Below are positions 1 to 12,899 of a DNA stretch of 64,000 nt, piece by piece. Position 1 is the first letter of the stretch. The number at the start of each line of letters is the position of its first letter. A program made the position numbers and the translations under genes. A model generated the notes under the pieces. The model did no database searches. It worked only from the letters and a program-made list of their open reading frames with translations, and had not been told where the DNA came from. The stretch is from positions 1 through 64,000 of the forward strand of contig WEDG01002025.1 of NCBI GenBank assembly GCA_017591395.1, written 5' to 3'. Source of the stretch: Schistocephalus solidus. Taxonomy: Eukaryota; Platyhelminthes; Cestoda; Diphyllobothriidea; Diphyllobothriidae.

Positions 1-2136
1 TGTACATCGTGCCGGAGCCTTAAAAGATCTTCTAAGCTCTTCCAGTGTTGGCATAGGTGCCTTTTTGCCTCTTCGCAGTACATTGGAAAACGCTATGGCG
101 AGAATGCACGTCCCACCGCTTCCCATTTGTCCAGACGGTCATGCACTTAAACTGTTCTGCGCGATCTGAGAGCATTCATATTCTTAGTAGTTTCCGGACC
201 CATTAAGGAGGCACTGCGCCCTGATTAGTTCTGAAAGCATTCTGTTCTGTACAGCCCTTTAATGAATTCTGGGTTTATTATTGATTGCTTCCTTTATAAA
301 TGTATGCCCGCACCTAGTCTTGGAATTACTTCGTTTGCTTTTATTTTAGCCTTTGCATCGCGCGAGTGAAATCCGGAGGAAGATAGAATCAGTCCAACGC
401 ACTAGCTTTACTAAAAGAGTTTTTACTCGCAGAGCAACAGAAACCTGTGTCCACCACCAACAACGCTGTGAGAGCTTACAAGCCCTCGACCCGTTGTGCG
501 CTTCGTGCGTACGCGAAGGGACTATACCGTTCCAAACTAAACGGTTTTAGCTTTGACCCCCTGAGATCCCTTGGGGCGAGTCTGGATCCACTGTCCAGCG
601 CACCAATCATAGAGATGCGTCTCAGCATTTCTTCCTTCCTTTAGCGTAGGCACTGCTAAATTACCGGGCCGCATTTTTCTTGGTAAACGCTGTAGCAATC
701 TGGATAAACTACTACCCAGAAGAATTTAAAAATTCAGCAAAACCTTATCCTTTGTATTGCGAGAGCTGTCATAGTTTTCTGAGCATTAAGGATTACTTTT
801 CCACTGAATTTTGGAGGCTTGATTCTCTGGAAGCTCTCTTCCGTCTGCATCGCCGCGACTCTTTGAGATCGCAGGCCGGACTTCAGTGCTGAAGCTGCCC
901 AATATTGCTGGCTCTGCAGTCCGTAGACCGGACATTCATCAGTCACAGCGAGCAGCCGCTCAGCCGGCATCCACTGCTGCCAGTACAGAAGACCAGATCC
1001 ACAACATCGAAAGGATAAGTACTACACCGTGCACCTGTGTCAACACTTCCCCTGTCCTAAACTTTAATCCTGTTCAACAAGCTGCAGTTTTTCTCCTGAA
1101 AATACTTTAGAAAGTATTCGATCAGGAGTACTGTCAGCTTTGACTCCTACGTATAGAACCTTTTGACCTTGCCTGTAAACTGGCAATAAATAAGTTAATT
1201 AAAATTAAATATGTTTGCAGCACCATGAGACTTGCTGTGACAACCGAATCTAAACAATACCAGTGTACTACGTAAAGTCTGCCTGCATTCACTTGATGTT
1301 ACTTCTTTCGCTAGCTGCTTATTCTTGCGATTTTTATGTAACATATAGCGAGTTCATAGGCGTAAAGCCCATTTTCCTCAAATACACTGAACATAACTGA
1401 ACTCGCAGATCCATTCTATCCCTCGGCTACTATTACGGAAAAAGCTGATTCCCCAGTTTATGGTGCTGATTTTTCGCCTTCATTTGATCAAATTCACCAC
1501 GCCAAAATAATAATAATTTCAAGGTTGAATAGTTCTTTTTGATGTACGATATAGTCACTTCCAAACTAGAGGAGGTAAACATTGCACATCATCAACATCT
1601 ATCCAGCGGTTTCACTTCACAAAGTATTCAACTCTGGATGATGGAAACACTTATAATAGAATTATTTCTAAGGATTCAGAGATGTGTTACCGAATAATGA
1701 GATGGTCGAACACTAGCATAAGCGACCCACCCAAATAACCGATATTTCTGGCATCAAGGTGCAATAACATTAAGTTATGATTTAAAACATATTAAAGCAC
1801 TCATTATCATTCGTAGATTTCACCATTCTGCCTGCCTGTAAATTTATTTAACATTGCTTTATTCTCATTTTATACTGCTACCATAACATGTCCTAGGTCA
1901 TTGTTCTATTCCTCTTGCTGATCTTATAAGCCAAAATGTTGCAGTGGATACACCCTGCTTACCGTTGTTTTTGTAGTTTTCTGCACATTTCAGAAATTTA
2001 ATCCTCGAAGGTCGCTGCAGATGGTTGCAACCTCATTCGGTGTTCATCAGATACGGAAGAGTTGCAACTGTCATCACATGACGCAACCTTGAAGTACAAA
2101 AGAGCGCCACTATTCATAGTGTTTTGCGCTTTTGGG
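1..2136. other. Gene-free leader region
   Basis: I see no supported gene, repeat or RNA here. The short ORFs at 353-1110 have no recognisable motifs, overlap in conflicting frames and are of chance length. The region lies 5' of the EHD-like exon 1, so any promoter for that copy would be here, but I found no clear TATA box or initiator. Confidence 0.5.
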
Positions 2137-2151
2137 ATGAACTCGTCTTAA

Positions 2152-2765
2152 ATGCAAAAAGGCAAAACCAGGAGATATATAAAGATGTCATCGGTGGACT
2201 GGAATAATCTGTATTTCAAAAGCCTCCTTCCACTTGAAAAAGCATACAAATTTCAGTGAATTTCCTCTCCTATTTTACTTGAACCAGCGGATTTTTGAGG
2301 CAACACCAATGGTTTTTGCTAATCGGGCTATATTCTGCCGGCAAAACCACTTTCATCCCGCTTTCTTCTTGGTGAAGATTTCCCTGAGTATGAGAAATTG
2401 GCCCAGAACCTACAACCGACAAGTTTATTGCGATAATGCATGGAAAGGAACCCGACGACTATCCCTGGTAATGCTCTTGTCATGGATCCAACGAAACAAT
2501 TCCGCCCCCTGTCTTCTTTTGGAAACAGTTTCTGAACAGGTTTCAATGTTCCTGTTTGAAGAATCAGGTTCTGGAGAGCATCTCCTTTGTTGACACACCA
2601 GGAATACTAAGCGGGGAGAAAAAGCAGCGCATTGGTCGCGGTTATGATTTAACTGGAGTGATTGAATGGTTTTGACATCCACGTGGATCGAATTATACTA
2701 TTGTTCGACGCACATAAATTATGACATCTCGGACGGCGTTTTAGAGGGGTTATAGAGGCTATAAG
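2152..2765 (+). pseudogene. EHD: EHD-like exon 1: N-terminal helices and GTPase-like core
   Basis: The block starts near an ATG at 2152, followed in shifted frames by EIYKDVIGGL, SLLPLEKAYKF, the P-loop SAGKTTF (about 2350), IGPEPTTDKFIAIMHGKEPD (about 2403-2460), [37 protein letters not shown] (about 2570-2625), [26 protein letters not shown] and DISDG. These are the ordered landmarks of the EHD G domain. I count roughly ten single-base insertions or deletions that must be skipped to follow the match, plus in-frame stops. A GTGAG donor follows at 2766. ORFs at 2234-2593 and 2328-2682 are shadows of this block. Confidence 0.85.
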
Positions 2766-4201
2766 GTGAGCTCCCAGTGCGTTTAACACTTGTGCCTATT
2801 CTGATTTTTGTTTCCACGGACCGCCCATCAGAAATTCATCTTTGCTAGGCCAATTAAATTAATCCATAGATGGTCATGATTCTTAATTCAAAATTTTACT
2901 AGTTGCCTCTAAAAGTCTTGTTTGGTGAAGATGCAGTACTCCGATATTCGTACTGTTGATAAATGTTCTCTAGGAACGTTTGCAATCTACATGCTAGGAT
3001 TTACAGCCACCACTGCGGTTATTTGTTTAATGTCGTCTCTGGTCGTTTATTTAAAAGAAATCTAACCACTACACGGATATAGGAACACGTGTCATTGCTC
3101 GGCTGTTGTGATTTTATTTAAGATCCATTCGTTCAACCTATCATCCATAAACAGCGTCATATTACCACAAATGTGTTGCCCAAAGGTTGTTCTCTGTTCC
3201 GGATTTTTGTACATTCAGTACACAGCTGTGACGCATACTATAGTTTCATCCCATTGTCAGTAGTTTTCTGCTGCCCCAGGTTACCTTCAGCTGCTAAAGA
3301 GCCGAAGTAGCATAGTTTTTAGACTACCGAGTTTCCTGTATTGACGGCCCAATATGCCGACGTAATTCAGGAACAGGAGAGGGCAAACCATTAGTTAAAT
3401 GACAGACCGCGGCGACGCTCACGGGTATTAAAAGACTCTTTCAGCCTGAAAACACATGTAATGAGCCAATGTGCCGTTGTCTTCGTGGAACGCAACAGCG
3501 GTGGACACTATTTGGAGAGCACGCTGTTGAGCGTACTGTCAATGAAGATGTGCAATCTATTCATGGATTTTTAGGCAATTCCAACGAAAGTGTGGGCCAA
3601 AAAAGAACATCACAAGGAACTTTGACCCAAACCATCCTTTTGGGGCCCCTGTATTCGATGTCAGAACTGGCGCTCAACGTCTCAGTTACAACCTCATCAG
3701 GAAGAAAAATACCAGGATTGGCAACAGGTTGTTGGGTTGTGTCATTTCCAGACCTTCCGGACTGATTGCTGCAGCGAGACGAGTATAAATGACACGAAAG
3801 GCTGTTATCACTCTCATTATGTAAAGATTACCGGGCGATACTAGCCATAACAGCGTACGAGATGAAGAGCTGTAATAAGTCTTTTGAATAAATAAAACTC
3901 ACTCAGTGTTCCAGTTAAGACGTTGAGGAAGCTAACGTGTTTAAACAGACATAGTAAGTGAGTGATAGATCGTTCAGCACAATCAGGGGTACCCATCTTC
4001 ACAGAATACAAAGAAAAAGATTTGCGTCAGTACTATCCCCATTTCTGGTTTTGAGTCTTTGTAACGTATTTGATGATCCCCTAATTACTATAATCGCAGA
4101 TGACTGAAATGTTATACAATTGTTTGAAGTTCTTTTAAGAAGAACTAGCAATATTACTATTATGCCTGAGTGCTCTTACCTTGAATAACTTTCGTTCTAA
4201 G

Positions 4202-4493
4202 GGTAACGAGGACAAAATCCGCATAGTTTTGAACAAGGCCGACAGGGTTGATTCCGCAACAGCTTAGTGCGAGTATACGGTGCTCTGATGTGGAACCTTA
4301 GCAGATCCTTTCAACTCCAGAGGTTGCTCGGGTTTACATTGGCAGTTTCTGGGATGACCAACTCCATTATGATACCAATCAGGAAGCTTTTTGAGCTGGA
4401 GCAGGCGGATCTTTTCAAGATCTTCAGACACTTCCAGCTTATTCAACTATCCGTAAACTAAACGATCTGATTCGCCGTGCTCGTCTAGCAAAG
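4202..4493 (+). pseudogene. EHD: EHD-like exon 2: end of G domain and helical region
   Basis: An AG acceptor at 4200-4201 is followed by EDKIRIVLNKADRVDS, which holds the NKxD nucleotide-specificity motif. After a one-base shift it reads RVYGALMWNL from 4268, then RKLFELEQADLF, and after another shift STIRKLNDLIRRARLAK. The block stops at AAG|GTACGT (donor at 4494). The overall match to EHD proteins is high apart from at least three frameshifts. The intron that follows is about 4.9 kb. Confidence 0.85.
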
Positions 4494-7400
4494 GTACGTA
4501 CAAAACCCACTACAAATTTAAATGATCGTTACACTTCAGACCTTTCTTACCCTGACTTATATCTACAACGCTTGCATGCTTTTGAGTACCAATGTAAGCA
4601 AAATCATACTACTATAAAACTTGATGGCAGTATAACAACGAGCCCTCACAATTGCTGAGGATGATAAGTTAAATAAGACTTTTTGAATTCTAAAAGGTTT
4701 TAGATCGAAGTTTGTAGTTGTGGCATGTTTTCAATGCAATCTAGCGACTTCAGTGACTTAAAAGAACCTTATTAACCAGACGAAATAATCGCAGATTTCT
4801 ATGAAAATGGTTAATTTTCAAAATGTTTGACCTGTTTTATAAACGGTGCTTATGAAAGTCGCTCCTTTTTCCGTCAGTCTTGTTATCAACATAAGTCATT
4901 ACAAATAAAAGGCTGTTTATGAAGTTTCACAGATCATCTATGATCAAACTGGTTTTCAGTAAAAGCCGTGGGCTAGGAATACGGAAGTCAAGGTGTATCG
5001 GCTCTTTTCCTCCGTTATCGCCATAATTTGGAATAAAGGAGGATACAAACACATAATTCCTTACCTGTGAGATTGTTTTACAGCTAATGCATTTCTTTAA
5101 TCGCACATTTTTGGTTTTATTGACTCATCCGTGGTTACAGATTGTTCACCCTCGAGACTAGGCGACTCTTGTCGTGGCCTGGACGGGAGCCAAATGCGTG
5201 TTGCATCCGATGCCTGAGAATTAATTTCAGCAGGGCTGGAGAACCACTAATAGGTGTCGCAATGAACCTTGTCAGCTGCGCTTAAACCTACCCACACCAT
5301 TCTAGCATATTCTGGCACAGCATGAACCTGTTCGATCAAGATTACCGCTTTTACAAAAATTCATTTACTTATGTAAAGATTTGTAGTAGGGTCTATAGAT
5401 GTGGTTAATAATCCCCGACGCATCGTAAGCTCGACGATTGCGCGTGGCACTTTATATTGCTGGAGATCTTCCAGGCCGCCTCGGTCGCTACACTTGTTCC
5501 GCATAAATGCTGTACTGTTGATTCGATTTGCTACTGGCATAGGCGAAGGAGAGTGCGTAGATCATAACTTGCTCATGAGACGAAGCAGTTACGCGCGCAT
5601 TTACGTCTCACTAGCCGTTGTCCAAAATGTCACAAAAGCAGGATAACCATTTCAGGCTGTGGCACTGAGGGTCGATTGCATCGTCGTCAGTCTGCATGTG
5701 ACCCTATCTGACACCGAGTTACGGGATATCGTACGTCCCATGTTCAGAACTGTTTGTTATGAACCGTGCGATGGACCTGACACTGATAACAATAGTCGGC
5801 CACTATTGCCTGTCGTCTATAGCAATCGATGGCTGATTAGTCGTACGTGATGATAGATCTACAGGAAGTAAAGAGTGCGCGGGTAAAGTCATGTCACAAT
5901 AGCTCGTCGCATGGAGCTGCATTGTTGTATTGCCCTCTCTGAGACTGTGGTGACTGTCATCTCTTCCGGTGAGCGAACATGTGTAATCTGACTATTCTTA
6001 TGCTGAGGAGGCTGGACCCGCACTGCGCAGCGGCAACCTGAAAGCTTTGATGGTCAGAATTAGTCACCTTGATTTAAAATTTCGCGAGATAGATAAGCCT
6101 TAACACCCGGTTCCACGTAAACATCTTTTCGGTCGCACATCGTGAGGGTTCTTCTGTGGCATCCGTATGTATGCTTCTGAGCATAAATTTGGGTGGAGTT
6201 TTGGTATGAGTGAAAATAATTTTATCGTCCTCTTCCATCCATTTCCCCATGGATTCGTCCCTCTTAATCATTTTCCCGCACATTAGATCATTCTGCATGA
6301 AAGTACAGGTAGAGCTCGGGATAATTAAAGCTCCACGTTTTGTGACAAAGGAGAACTGGTTTTAAAGCGAACTATGTGTTTTCATTAATCAGTCATTATC
6401 AATTGTTAGATCTCGCAGTGTTTTAGCCGCAAAAATAACTCTAAGTGACTGCAGAAGCTGTTTAGCCCGAGATCGGGATGAGCGCCATTTAGCGGCTCTT
6501 CGCCCGCAGCCATGTTTCATTGAATATGTACTGCATCGCGCCTACAGGAAGCGTGGTGATCGAGATCAGCGCTGATTTGTGCTTTGAAGAATTATACTGA
6601 TAATTGTATCGCACATTGCACGTAGTTGCTTGAAATCGCATGTAAAATGCTCTGCATAACCCTCCAAGACCATCATTTCTCCACCGCAGCGTTGTTCCAA
6701 CTAGATTAGCTGATCTCAGTATCTTTTCCCGCCCGACCTTTAGCCTCGCCTCGATATCCCGCGAAGGAGTGTCTCCAATGCACTTCGATTTGCGTATTTT
6801 GTCTCTCATCTGCCTTTAACAGGCCAGTGGAGTTGTTTTGTCCATTATTCTCATTTCCAGTTAACGCTGACATTGGAGGGAAGCCGCTTTGTTGTCGTTC
6901 GTATAGGTCTCAGAGAGTTGATGTTTCGTGATATTTTATCTTTATCGCCATCGAACCAGTCCTGGCCTTTTTGGCTTGCGGTTCAGATGGCTTCGCTATC
7001 AGTGGCATCGATAATATCTCGCAGCCACTACTATTTATGCTTAACGTCTTCATCCTAAGAAATTTTGACGGTGATCCATGTTGGTCTTTTATTTTGTTGG
7101 AGGGTTCCCACCTGCGTTTAGCTAAGTTCAATTTTGCCGTGTTCGGCTTCTTGGGTGCTTTCTTCCCCTTCAGATGGTCTCTGTGGTTGATATTTTTACC
7201 CCATTTTTAAGGCGATCAGGCCCTAGTCGTTCTAGCATTCGAAACCACCACCTGCCACAGCAAAGCAGCATTTCAGAATTTGTCATTGATGAGCTAAGGG
7301 GTACATAATTTTCGTCTTTTGTGATTGTAAAGCTTAATGAGGATGGTGAGGGCGTGAACGTTTTTGCTTTTGTCATTCAAAGCACCGCTGCATTTGGCAC

Positions 7401-9420
7401 TCTTGGCCAAATTCAGGGGGATATATTTTACTCCTTGTCCAAATAAAACTAACTCCGAATATCTGGTGGCGGGAAGATCAAAAGTGTAATTCTTCATACG
7501 CTTACTCCCAGCTTCAAGCTTTTCTGCACTCCACATCTAAGGTGGAAAACTTCACGACGTATTACCATACTTCCACTACAAGGATTTCACACCAGCTGTA
7601 TATGTGGTTGAATAAAGTAGCGTCCGTCCGTTGGAGGTCCACAACCTATGTTTTATTCACTAACATCGTTTTCAGTTGCTCAATTTTAAAGCTGGTTTGC
7701 TTCACTTATCACCGCAGGACCTTATTTTATCTGTTACCTACTTCGGCAATCAGTTATACCTAATGAGATGCTTTTCATTTTTAGCTACAGTTTGTTTCTA
7801 CCTACCATTGTAGTAATTACATTAATTTTGTGTCACTTCATGTCAGAACTTGGTCTTTGAACCCCGTTAAAACGGGTTTCTTCATCTTAAGTGAGTGCCC
7901 AGGTAGGTTTTATAGGATATCAGTAGCTGTGTACACTGCATAAAACCAAGAAAAGGTTCTTATAGGTCTGTATTCGCCCTGTTTTCACTCACGTATGTAT
8001 CTATTCGCCATGTAGGCAGACGCATTTTTCGGAACATGCCCTGCTTATATTAAGCCTGTTTAGCGGTGTCTTTTTACCGCCCGTTGACAGATTTTATTGC
8101 TACTTATTGGGGCGACTGGCTTTGCAGTTTCTGCCGCAGCCCCATTTGCTGTAATCGGTTTCGTACTATTGAAAACCCTGGCAATTCTTTGAGTTGTCCT
8201 AGCTGCATGATTACGTTTCATATCTGATCATACCTCTATCAATGTTCTTTTATGGCATGCCTGAGGATTGCTAAACCATGCTGAATGGAGGAGATAAATG
8301 GTTTATTTTGGAAGTGCCATTTCTTAAACGCACAGGTGTTGGTGAAGTGGCGATAAAACTTCGTGGCAGCATCCGTCGCTCTACGAGTGGTGGAACGATA
8401 AAATGGCTGTAACCTTAGCACCGTTGTATAGTATCAGACATACTATTTATGAGGCCTGGAAAAACGGCTCATCTGAGCGTCTTAGGCCATTCCCTGCACA
8501 AGAAGTGTTGCATAATGAAACCGGTCTGATCAACCCGTTGATGCTGACCCAGCCTCAGTCTGTATTTCACTAATGACGGTTTTCACAGTTGATAAAACCT
8601 AGTGATTAACATTTCTGGTGACATTTTACGGTATTGCTCTTTGCCCTAGCCAGCTCCCGTTTTCATAAGTATCCGATGGAAGAAGTCGATGGGCTGTTCA
8701 TGTATTTGGAAGGATGCGGTGGAATGTATCATTAACTACGTAAAGAGTAGGAAGTCAGGGACTTTCCCTGCTGGTTTTTCGTATAAGACACTAAAGTTCA
8801 GTTAGCAGTGCTCTTTCCGGTCAGATAATCGATCACAGTTGATCAGTAATGCACCTTAGCAGCACAGGTCCCAATTCCAACATGGGATTTCAGCGAGAAG
8901 AAGGGATGTCAAGGTTTGCCGAAATAATAACCCGTCGCAGTCTGCGGTCATCAATAAAAATGCCCTTGTGGAGTAGACTCGCGTCTTGGAAAGTTTATGA
9001 AGCTTTGAGTATTTTTTCGTGTCCGCATCAGATATTGATGAACAGGAAAATGCTCCTCTTATAGACAAGCCCTGACTCCCTTAAAACCGATTTTTAGACT
9101 CGCAAAGCGTTTTGTATTGTTTAAAAATTTTTGTTCACGAACATTGTGAACTTGCGATTGAATATACATGCGTTAGCAACGTAGAAGTATTCCGTTGCTA
9201 TTGCGTGCGTCTTTTATTGCGGTTGCCCATGTTTTTAGGATATTATTTTTCTGATAGTCTGCATATTTTCTTGGAATTGCTTTCGAGCGTCCAGGCATAT
9301 TCTAAAAGTTTGAGGAATATTTAAGTCGCAGCAGACTTGTAATAACCCGGAAAAATAAGATGTCTTTGCTGTTATTGCGGCCTGATTGTCTCTAACACAA
9401 GTTTCATACTTATTTTGCAG
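4494..9420 (+). other. Intron-like spacer between EHD exons 2 and 3
   Basis: This span runs from a GTACGT donor to a TTTTGCAG acceptor. I recognise no gene, RNA or repeat in it. The ORFs at 5401-5850, 6489-6809, 6873-7210 and 8849-9068 lack family motifs and overlap on both strands. A short perfect hairpin (AACCCCGTT/AACGGG) sits at about 7858-7877 with no gene it could terminate. Confidence 0.5.
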
Positions 9421-9705
9421 GTACATGCCTATATAATTTCGCAGTTGCGCAAAGAAATGCCCACCCTGATAGGGAAGGAGAGCAAGAAGAAGGAGCTGAT
9501 CGCCAATCTGCCGGCAATTTATGAAGTAATCTCTGAGACAACAACGGATATCCCTTTGGTGACTTCCCCACCTGTGGAAAAAGATGCGTGCCCTGTGGCC
9601 AATCAGGACTTTAAGTCATTTAGTAGTCTACAGCCCAAGCTCATTGCGGCTGTCGACTCCATGTTAGCCGTAGACATCGCGAGACTAATGCAGATGATCC
9701 CTCAG
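9421..9705 (+). pseudogene. EHD: EHD-like exon 3: helical domain
   Basis: This is the best-preserved block and is open throughout. It begins right after a TTTTGCAG acceptor with VHAYIISQLRKEMPTLIG, then ESKKKELIANLPAIYEVIS, and ends ANQDFKSFSSLQPKL, AVDSMLAVDIARLMQMIPQ at CAG|GTGAGC. These are family landmarks of the EHD helical region. The middle (about 9536-9595) departs from the family. A shifted frame restores GDFP and VEK-like residues there, implying compensating small indels. The exon starts and ends in phase 0, matching the end of exon 2. Confidence 0.88.
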
Positions 9706-12700
9706 GTGAGCCGTTGTTTCCTTCTTTAGCTCCTTTACTGAACTTCACGCCACCATTTCGACCTCTACTGTAGCGCTTTTGGTTCGCATAAAGATGGAAA
9801 GTGAGGGCAGACAATGTGTTTTGCAACGTTGAAAAATTGCCAACTTTCAGCCTTGTTAAACTATTTTACGATTAATCAGCTAGCAGCAGCGTGGGAAACG
9901 CGCTGGGATCAAATGTCCTTCCTCCATTTCTCCCAAGCCTTTTGTACCTAACAGTCGGTCTTCGTAAGCACGCGTGAGGCCTCTCCGACAGAACTGTTAA
10001 ACAGAATCCAACTTCACCTTTTGTTGTAATTTGTTCCCACTGAACATGTCCGGAAGTATAAACTTCCTCAACTATACACCTTGTGAAATTGGAGGCCCGG
10101 AAATTGCGTAAAGGCAGGGGTGATTTCTAGTTCCTAAAACGGTGGGCTTGCAGTTAATTTTAGGCTGACATACTTTGACTGCTCTTTAAAGCACGTACTA
10201 AGTGTCGTGTCCTTCAATGGCTGATCATCCAGGTTTGGTATGCCGATTAAATGCATCCAGTGCAGTGACTAAACAGAACCACCCCCATAGCGTGCGTCGT
10301 CAGCCTTGTTGACACTTTCCGGTCATTCATCCGAGGGCTGCACTTCTAGTCCACCTAGCACGGGTATGCAAGTTACTGGTTCCTGCATTTGAACGCTGCC
10401 GCCGATTTGCGTTACAATGTTTCAAGTCCACATGACCCGGAATCGTTTTTAATATTCGAGCGAACATGTAGTTATGCCTACTTGCATACGAGACTCTTTG
10501 ACGTGTATGGTTTCCTTTGTTCGGTGGCGTACTATCCCTGTCATGAATCATGTTTTCAAGGAAGTGATTTCACTTGCACGGCCCACAAGCAGATGCTTGG
10601 AGGTGCTAAACGTTTTATAACCCAATTGTTACTTCTTTCCTTTATTCAACTTTCTAAAAAAAGATTATTTTGTCCGTTTTAAATCCATAATGAATACGAA
10701 CCATTACATGCGAATTAGCATTGTCTAGACAGCCGTTAGGGGGTTACAGCCATGTGCGTTTAATTTTTTAAAGCAGTTTTGTGCAAATTATGGTAGTTTG
10801 CCCTTACGACTACCCAGTTACGGGATACGCAGTAAAATGGAAATAAATAAGTCGGTTTTTCATATTCATTCGGTCGGCTAGGTGTGCACGACAATTTTTG
10901 ATTCGACCAGACTATCGGAAATTCATTTGGTTAATTCGTTGGCTAGGACTTCCGGCAACAAGTCGTGTAAGCGGTAAAAATATCTTCGTTCTCTCACTTT
11001 GAGTACTTTTCTGGGGTGGTAGACAACATACGTCATGCGTCTGTGGGGCCTCGCAGGGGGTAGATTGACCAACTCGAATGCCACAGTGGAGCAATTGTAT
11101 GCTCTCAGCATATAAGTTTGCATCTTGTTGAAGATGGTAAAAGCTGTTCAACAGGAAGGATCTGAAACAAACTCTTTGTGCGCGCGTTGAAAAACTGTGA
11201 TTAAAATCATGCATCAATATGCATCTGCCGATACAGTCAGCATTAGTGTCTACTGAAGCTAAGCCGAATTCGATGAAACGGCCATGTCTTGAGGATTGCT
11301 GACGAGCCTGTAAAACAGCTCTTATATGATATCTTTATTACTGTTGCCTATTGACCAAATGTACCAAAAACAAAGGTCACCTCAGTAGACCTCTTTCACG
11401 CGCTCCCAAATCAATCAGGAATCCAGAATCAGGCATGGTAATTTTTAATAAAAATAGGGCGAATGTCTTCGTAGTTAACCGATTATAAGAAGACGAGGTG
11501 AACTGCCAAAGCACACAAGATTGAAATACCGTGGAGTAACGCCGTCGGTGCTTTATACCTGTTACCACATCTCAACTGTTGAGGAGCGTCAAATTCGGAT
11601 TGACCTTATTGAACGCATTAATTTTCACTAAAATGTCAATACAATAAACCCACCGCCCACGCGATAACACGCTACCATCACCATCACGGCAGAAACTTTC
11701 CAGTGTGACATAGTTTCGATAGCACGTGCTACTCTTGGCTCATACACGTCGTCGGTAACATCAGCAGGATAGAGAGGCTACCGCCAACAATGCCAACCGG
11801 TCTTGGTTGTGTCCACCTATTCCTATCACATAGAATGGTCGGATAGTCGGTAATCAATCCCACAATGTTGGGAGAGTTAGTGCCATTAGGGTGCTAACCA
11901 TGACGAGTTCGGTTCGCGCTACTCATTCACAGTGTCATCGCGCATTCTGACATTGTTCCGGAACTTTTCATTCCTTGCGTGAGTAAAGAAAACAATCGCT
12001 TATGTGACAGTTACGTTATGAAGTTAGCCAGTTGCCGACGATGTCCACCATGCGCCCCACGGATGTAGTGGGCGCAGGGACCGTGACTTGGACTTAGTCC
12101 ATAAGACTCGTGCAGAATATACCGCACTGTCTCCTCCTCACCCACCTAGGGCAGCTGTCATGACAGAGTCGGTAAGACCGGAGGCGGGATCGGGCGCAGG
12201 TGGCTGGCACGACATGAACCCGCGCGTAAACTGCTATCACGCCCCTGGTCCATGCACTAGAACCAGGCATTTTACACAACTAGGAATGGAAGAGGCCGGG
12301 TCGGATCCAGTCTAAGTGGGGAGCAGCAGCACGCCCAGGGGCGACACCGGACTCAGGTGGGTGAGGAAGGAGGCGTGCGGTAGATGCTGCGCACGTCCAC
12401 TACCGATTAAATCGTTTCATGCCCACATCCCTGTCGCTGCGCTCTTGCAGGCAGTGGTACAAACGGTGTAAATGGGCGGTAACTACAGTTTAACCGTTGT
12501 CATGAACAGTTAATCATTGTAGATGGCATCCTCAAAAAGAATCGGATCAGATGGGCGGTAGATCAACTCGAAGATGGGAGATTTTTGGTAAAGACTAACC
12601 ATTTAGTGAACATAAGTGTATTTTACCTTTTCTTCCACCCTCAGTGTTCTATTCGTTGAAAATTATTATTTATCATTCTATTTATCCTCTCCCTTGATAG
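9706..12700 (+). other. Intron-like spacer between EHD exons 3 and 4
   Basis: The span runs from GTGAGC to CCTTGATAG. It contains one copy of the dispersed repeat family at about 12039-12440, described separately. Otherwise I see nothing recognisable. The ORFs at 10327-10682 and 10912-11217 are in conflicting frames without motifs. Confidence 0.5.
12039..12440. repeat. Dispersed repeat family R1, folded-back copy
   Basis: The stretch around 12039-12215 resembles the R1 copy at 27596-27790 (shared GATGTCCACC, CATGACAGAGTC and GGCGCAGGTGGCTGGC blocks). The stretch 12345-12405 resembles the opposite-strand version seen at 43860-43920 (CTCAGGTGGGTGAGG, GTGCGGTAGATGC). The two halves therefore point in opposite directions. 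The family has no coding capacity that I can see. Confidence 0.6.
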
Positions 12701-12899
12701 GAACAAAAGTGGACTCAATGCCTTTAAACCAGAGGTCAGAGGTGGGGCCTTCGAAACTTTTTGAGACGCCGTTTGAGCGTGGGTGCGGCCGAGGGTATCA
12801 ACCGTGGAAAGTATGACAGCTCCTGGGTCGTTGAGACTGAGGTCCCTGATGCTTTTGAAGATCGCAAAATTCCTTCACAAGCTTCCCTCCTGGATTCCA
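12701..12899 (+). pseudogene. EHD: EHD-like exon 4: linker before the EH domain
   Basis: An AG acceptor at 12699-12700 is followed, with frameshifts, by NKSGLNAFKPEVRGGAFET, then LFETPFERG, then GAAEGINRGKYDSSWVVE up to about 12842. EHD proteins have this linker between the helical domain and the C-terminal EH domain. The sequence after WVVE does not clearly match the family, so the 3' border is uncertain. A GT at 12900 is one possible donor. No EH domain (EF-hand pair) was recognised downstream. Confidence 0.7.

Larger units (their letters stand above)
2152..12899 (+). pseudogene. EHD: EH-domain protein (EHD/RME-1 family), unprocessed pseudogene or damaged gene copy
   Basis: EHD proteins are dynamin-related membrane ATPases that remodel endosomal tubules and drive endocytic recycling. 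Four + strand blocks (about 2152-2765, 4202-4493, 9421-9705, 12701-12899) match consecutive parts of the EHD family in the right order. Seen motifs include the P-loop region (SAGKTTF), IGPEPTTDKF, the [10 protein letters not shown] switch region, DRIILLFDAHK, the G-domain signature NKAD, RVYGALMW, KLNDLI.RARLAK, VHAYIISQLRKEMP, GKESKKKEL, LMQMIPQ and EGINRGKYDSSWVVE. Plausible GT/AG borders lie between blocks, so this copy retains introns and is not a retrocopy. The matches shift frame many times, especially in the first block, and no single reading frame is open. The C-terminal EH domain (about 95 residues, NPF-binding) was not found. The family call is strong. Whether this is a true pseudogene or an assembly with indel errors cannot be told from sequence alone. 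Confidence 0.85.

Noticed and set aside
7858..7877. Perfect short hairpin resembling a bacterial terminator
   Set aside because: Eukaryotic context with no upstream gene; an isolated short dyad is expected by chance.
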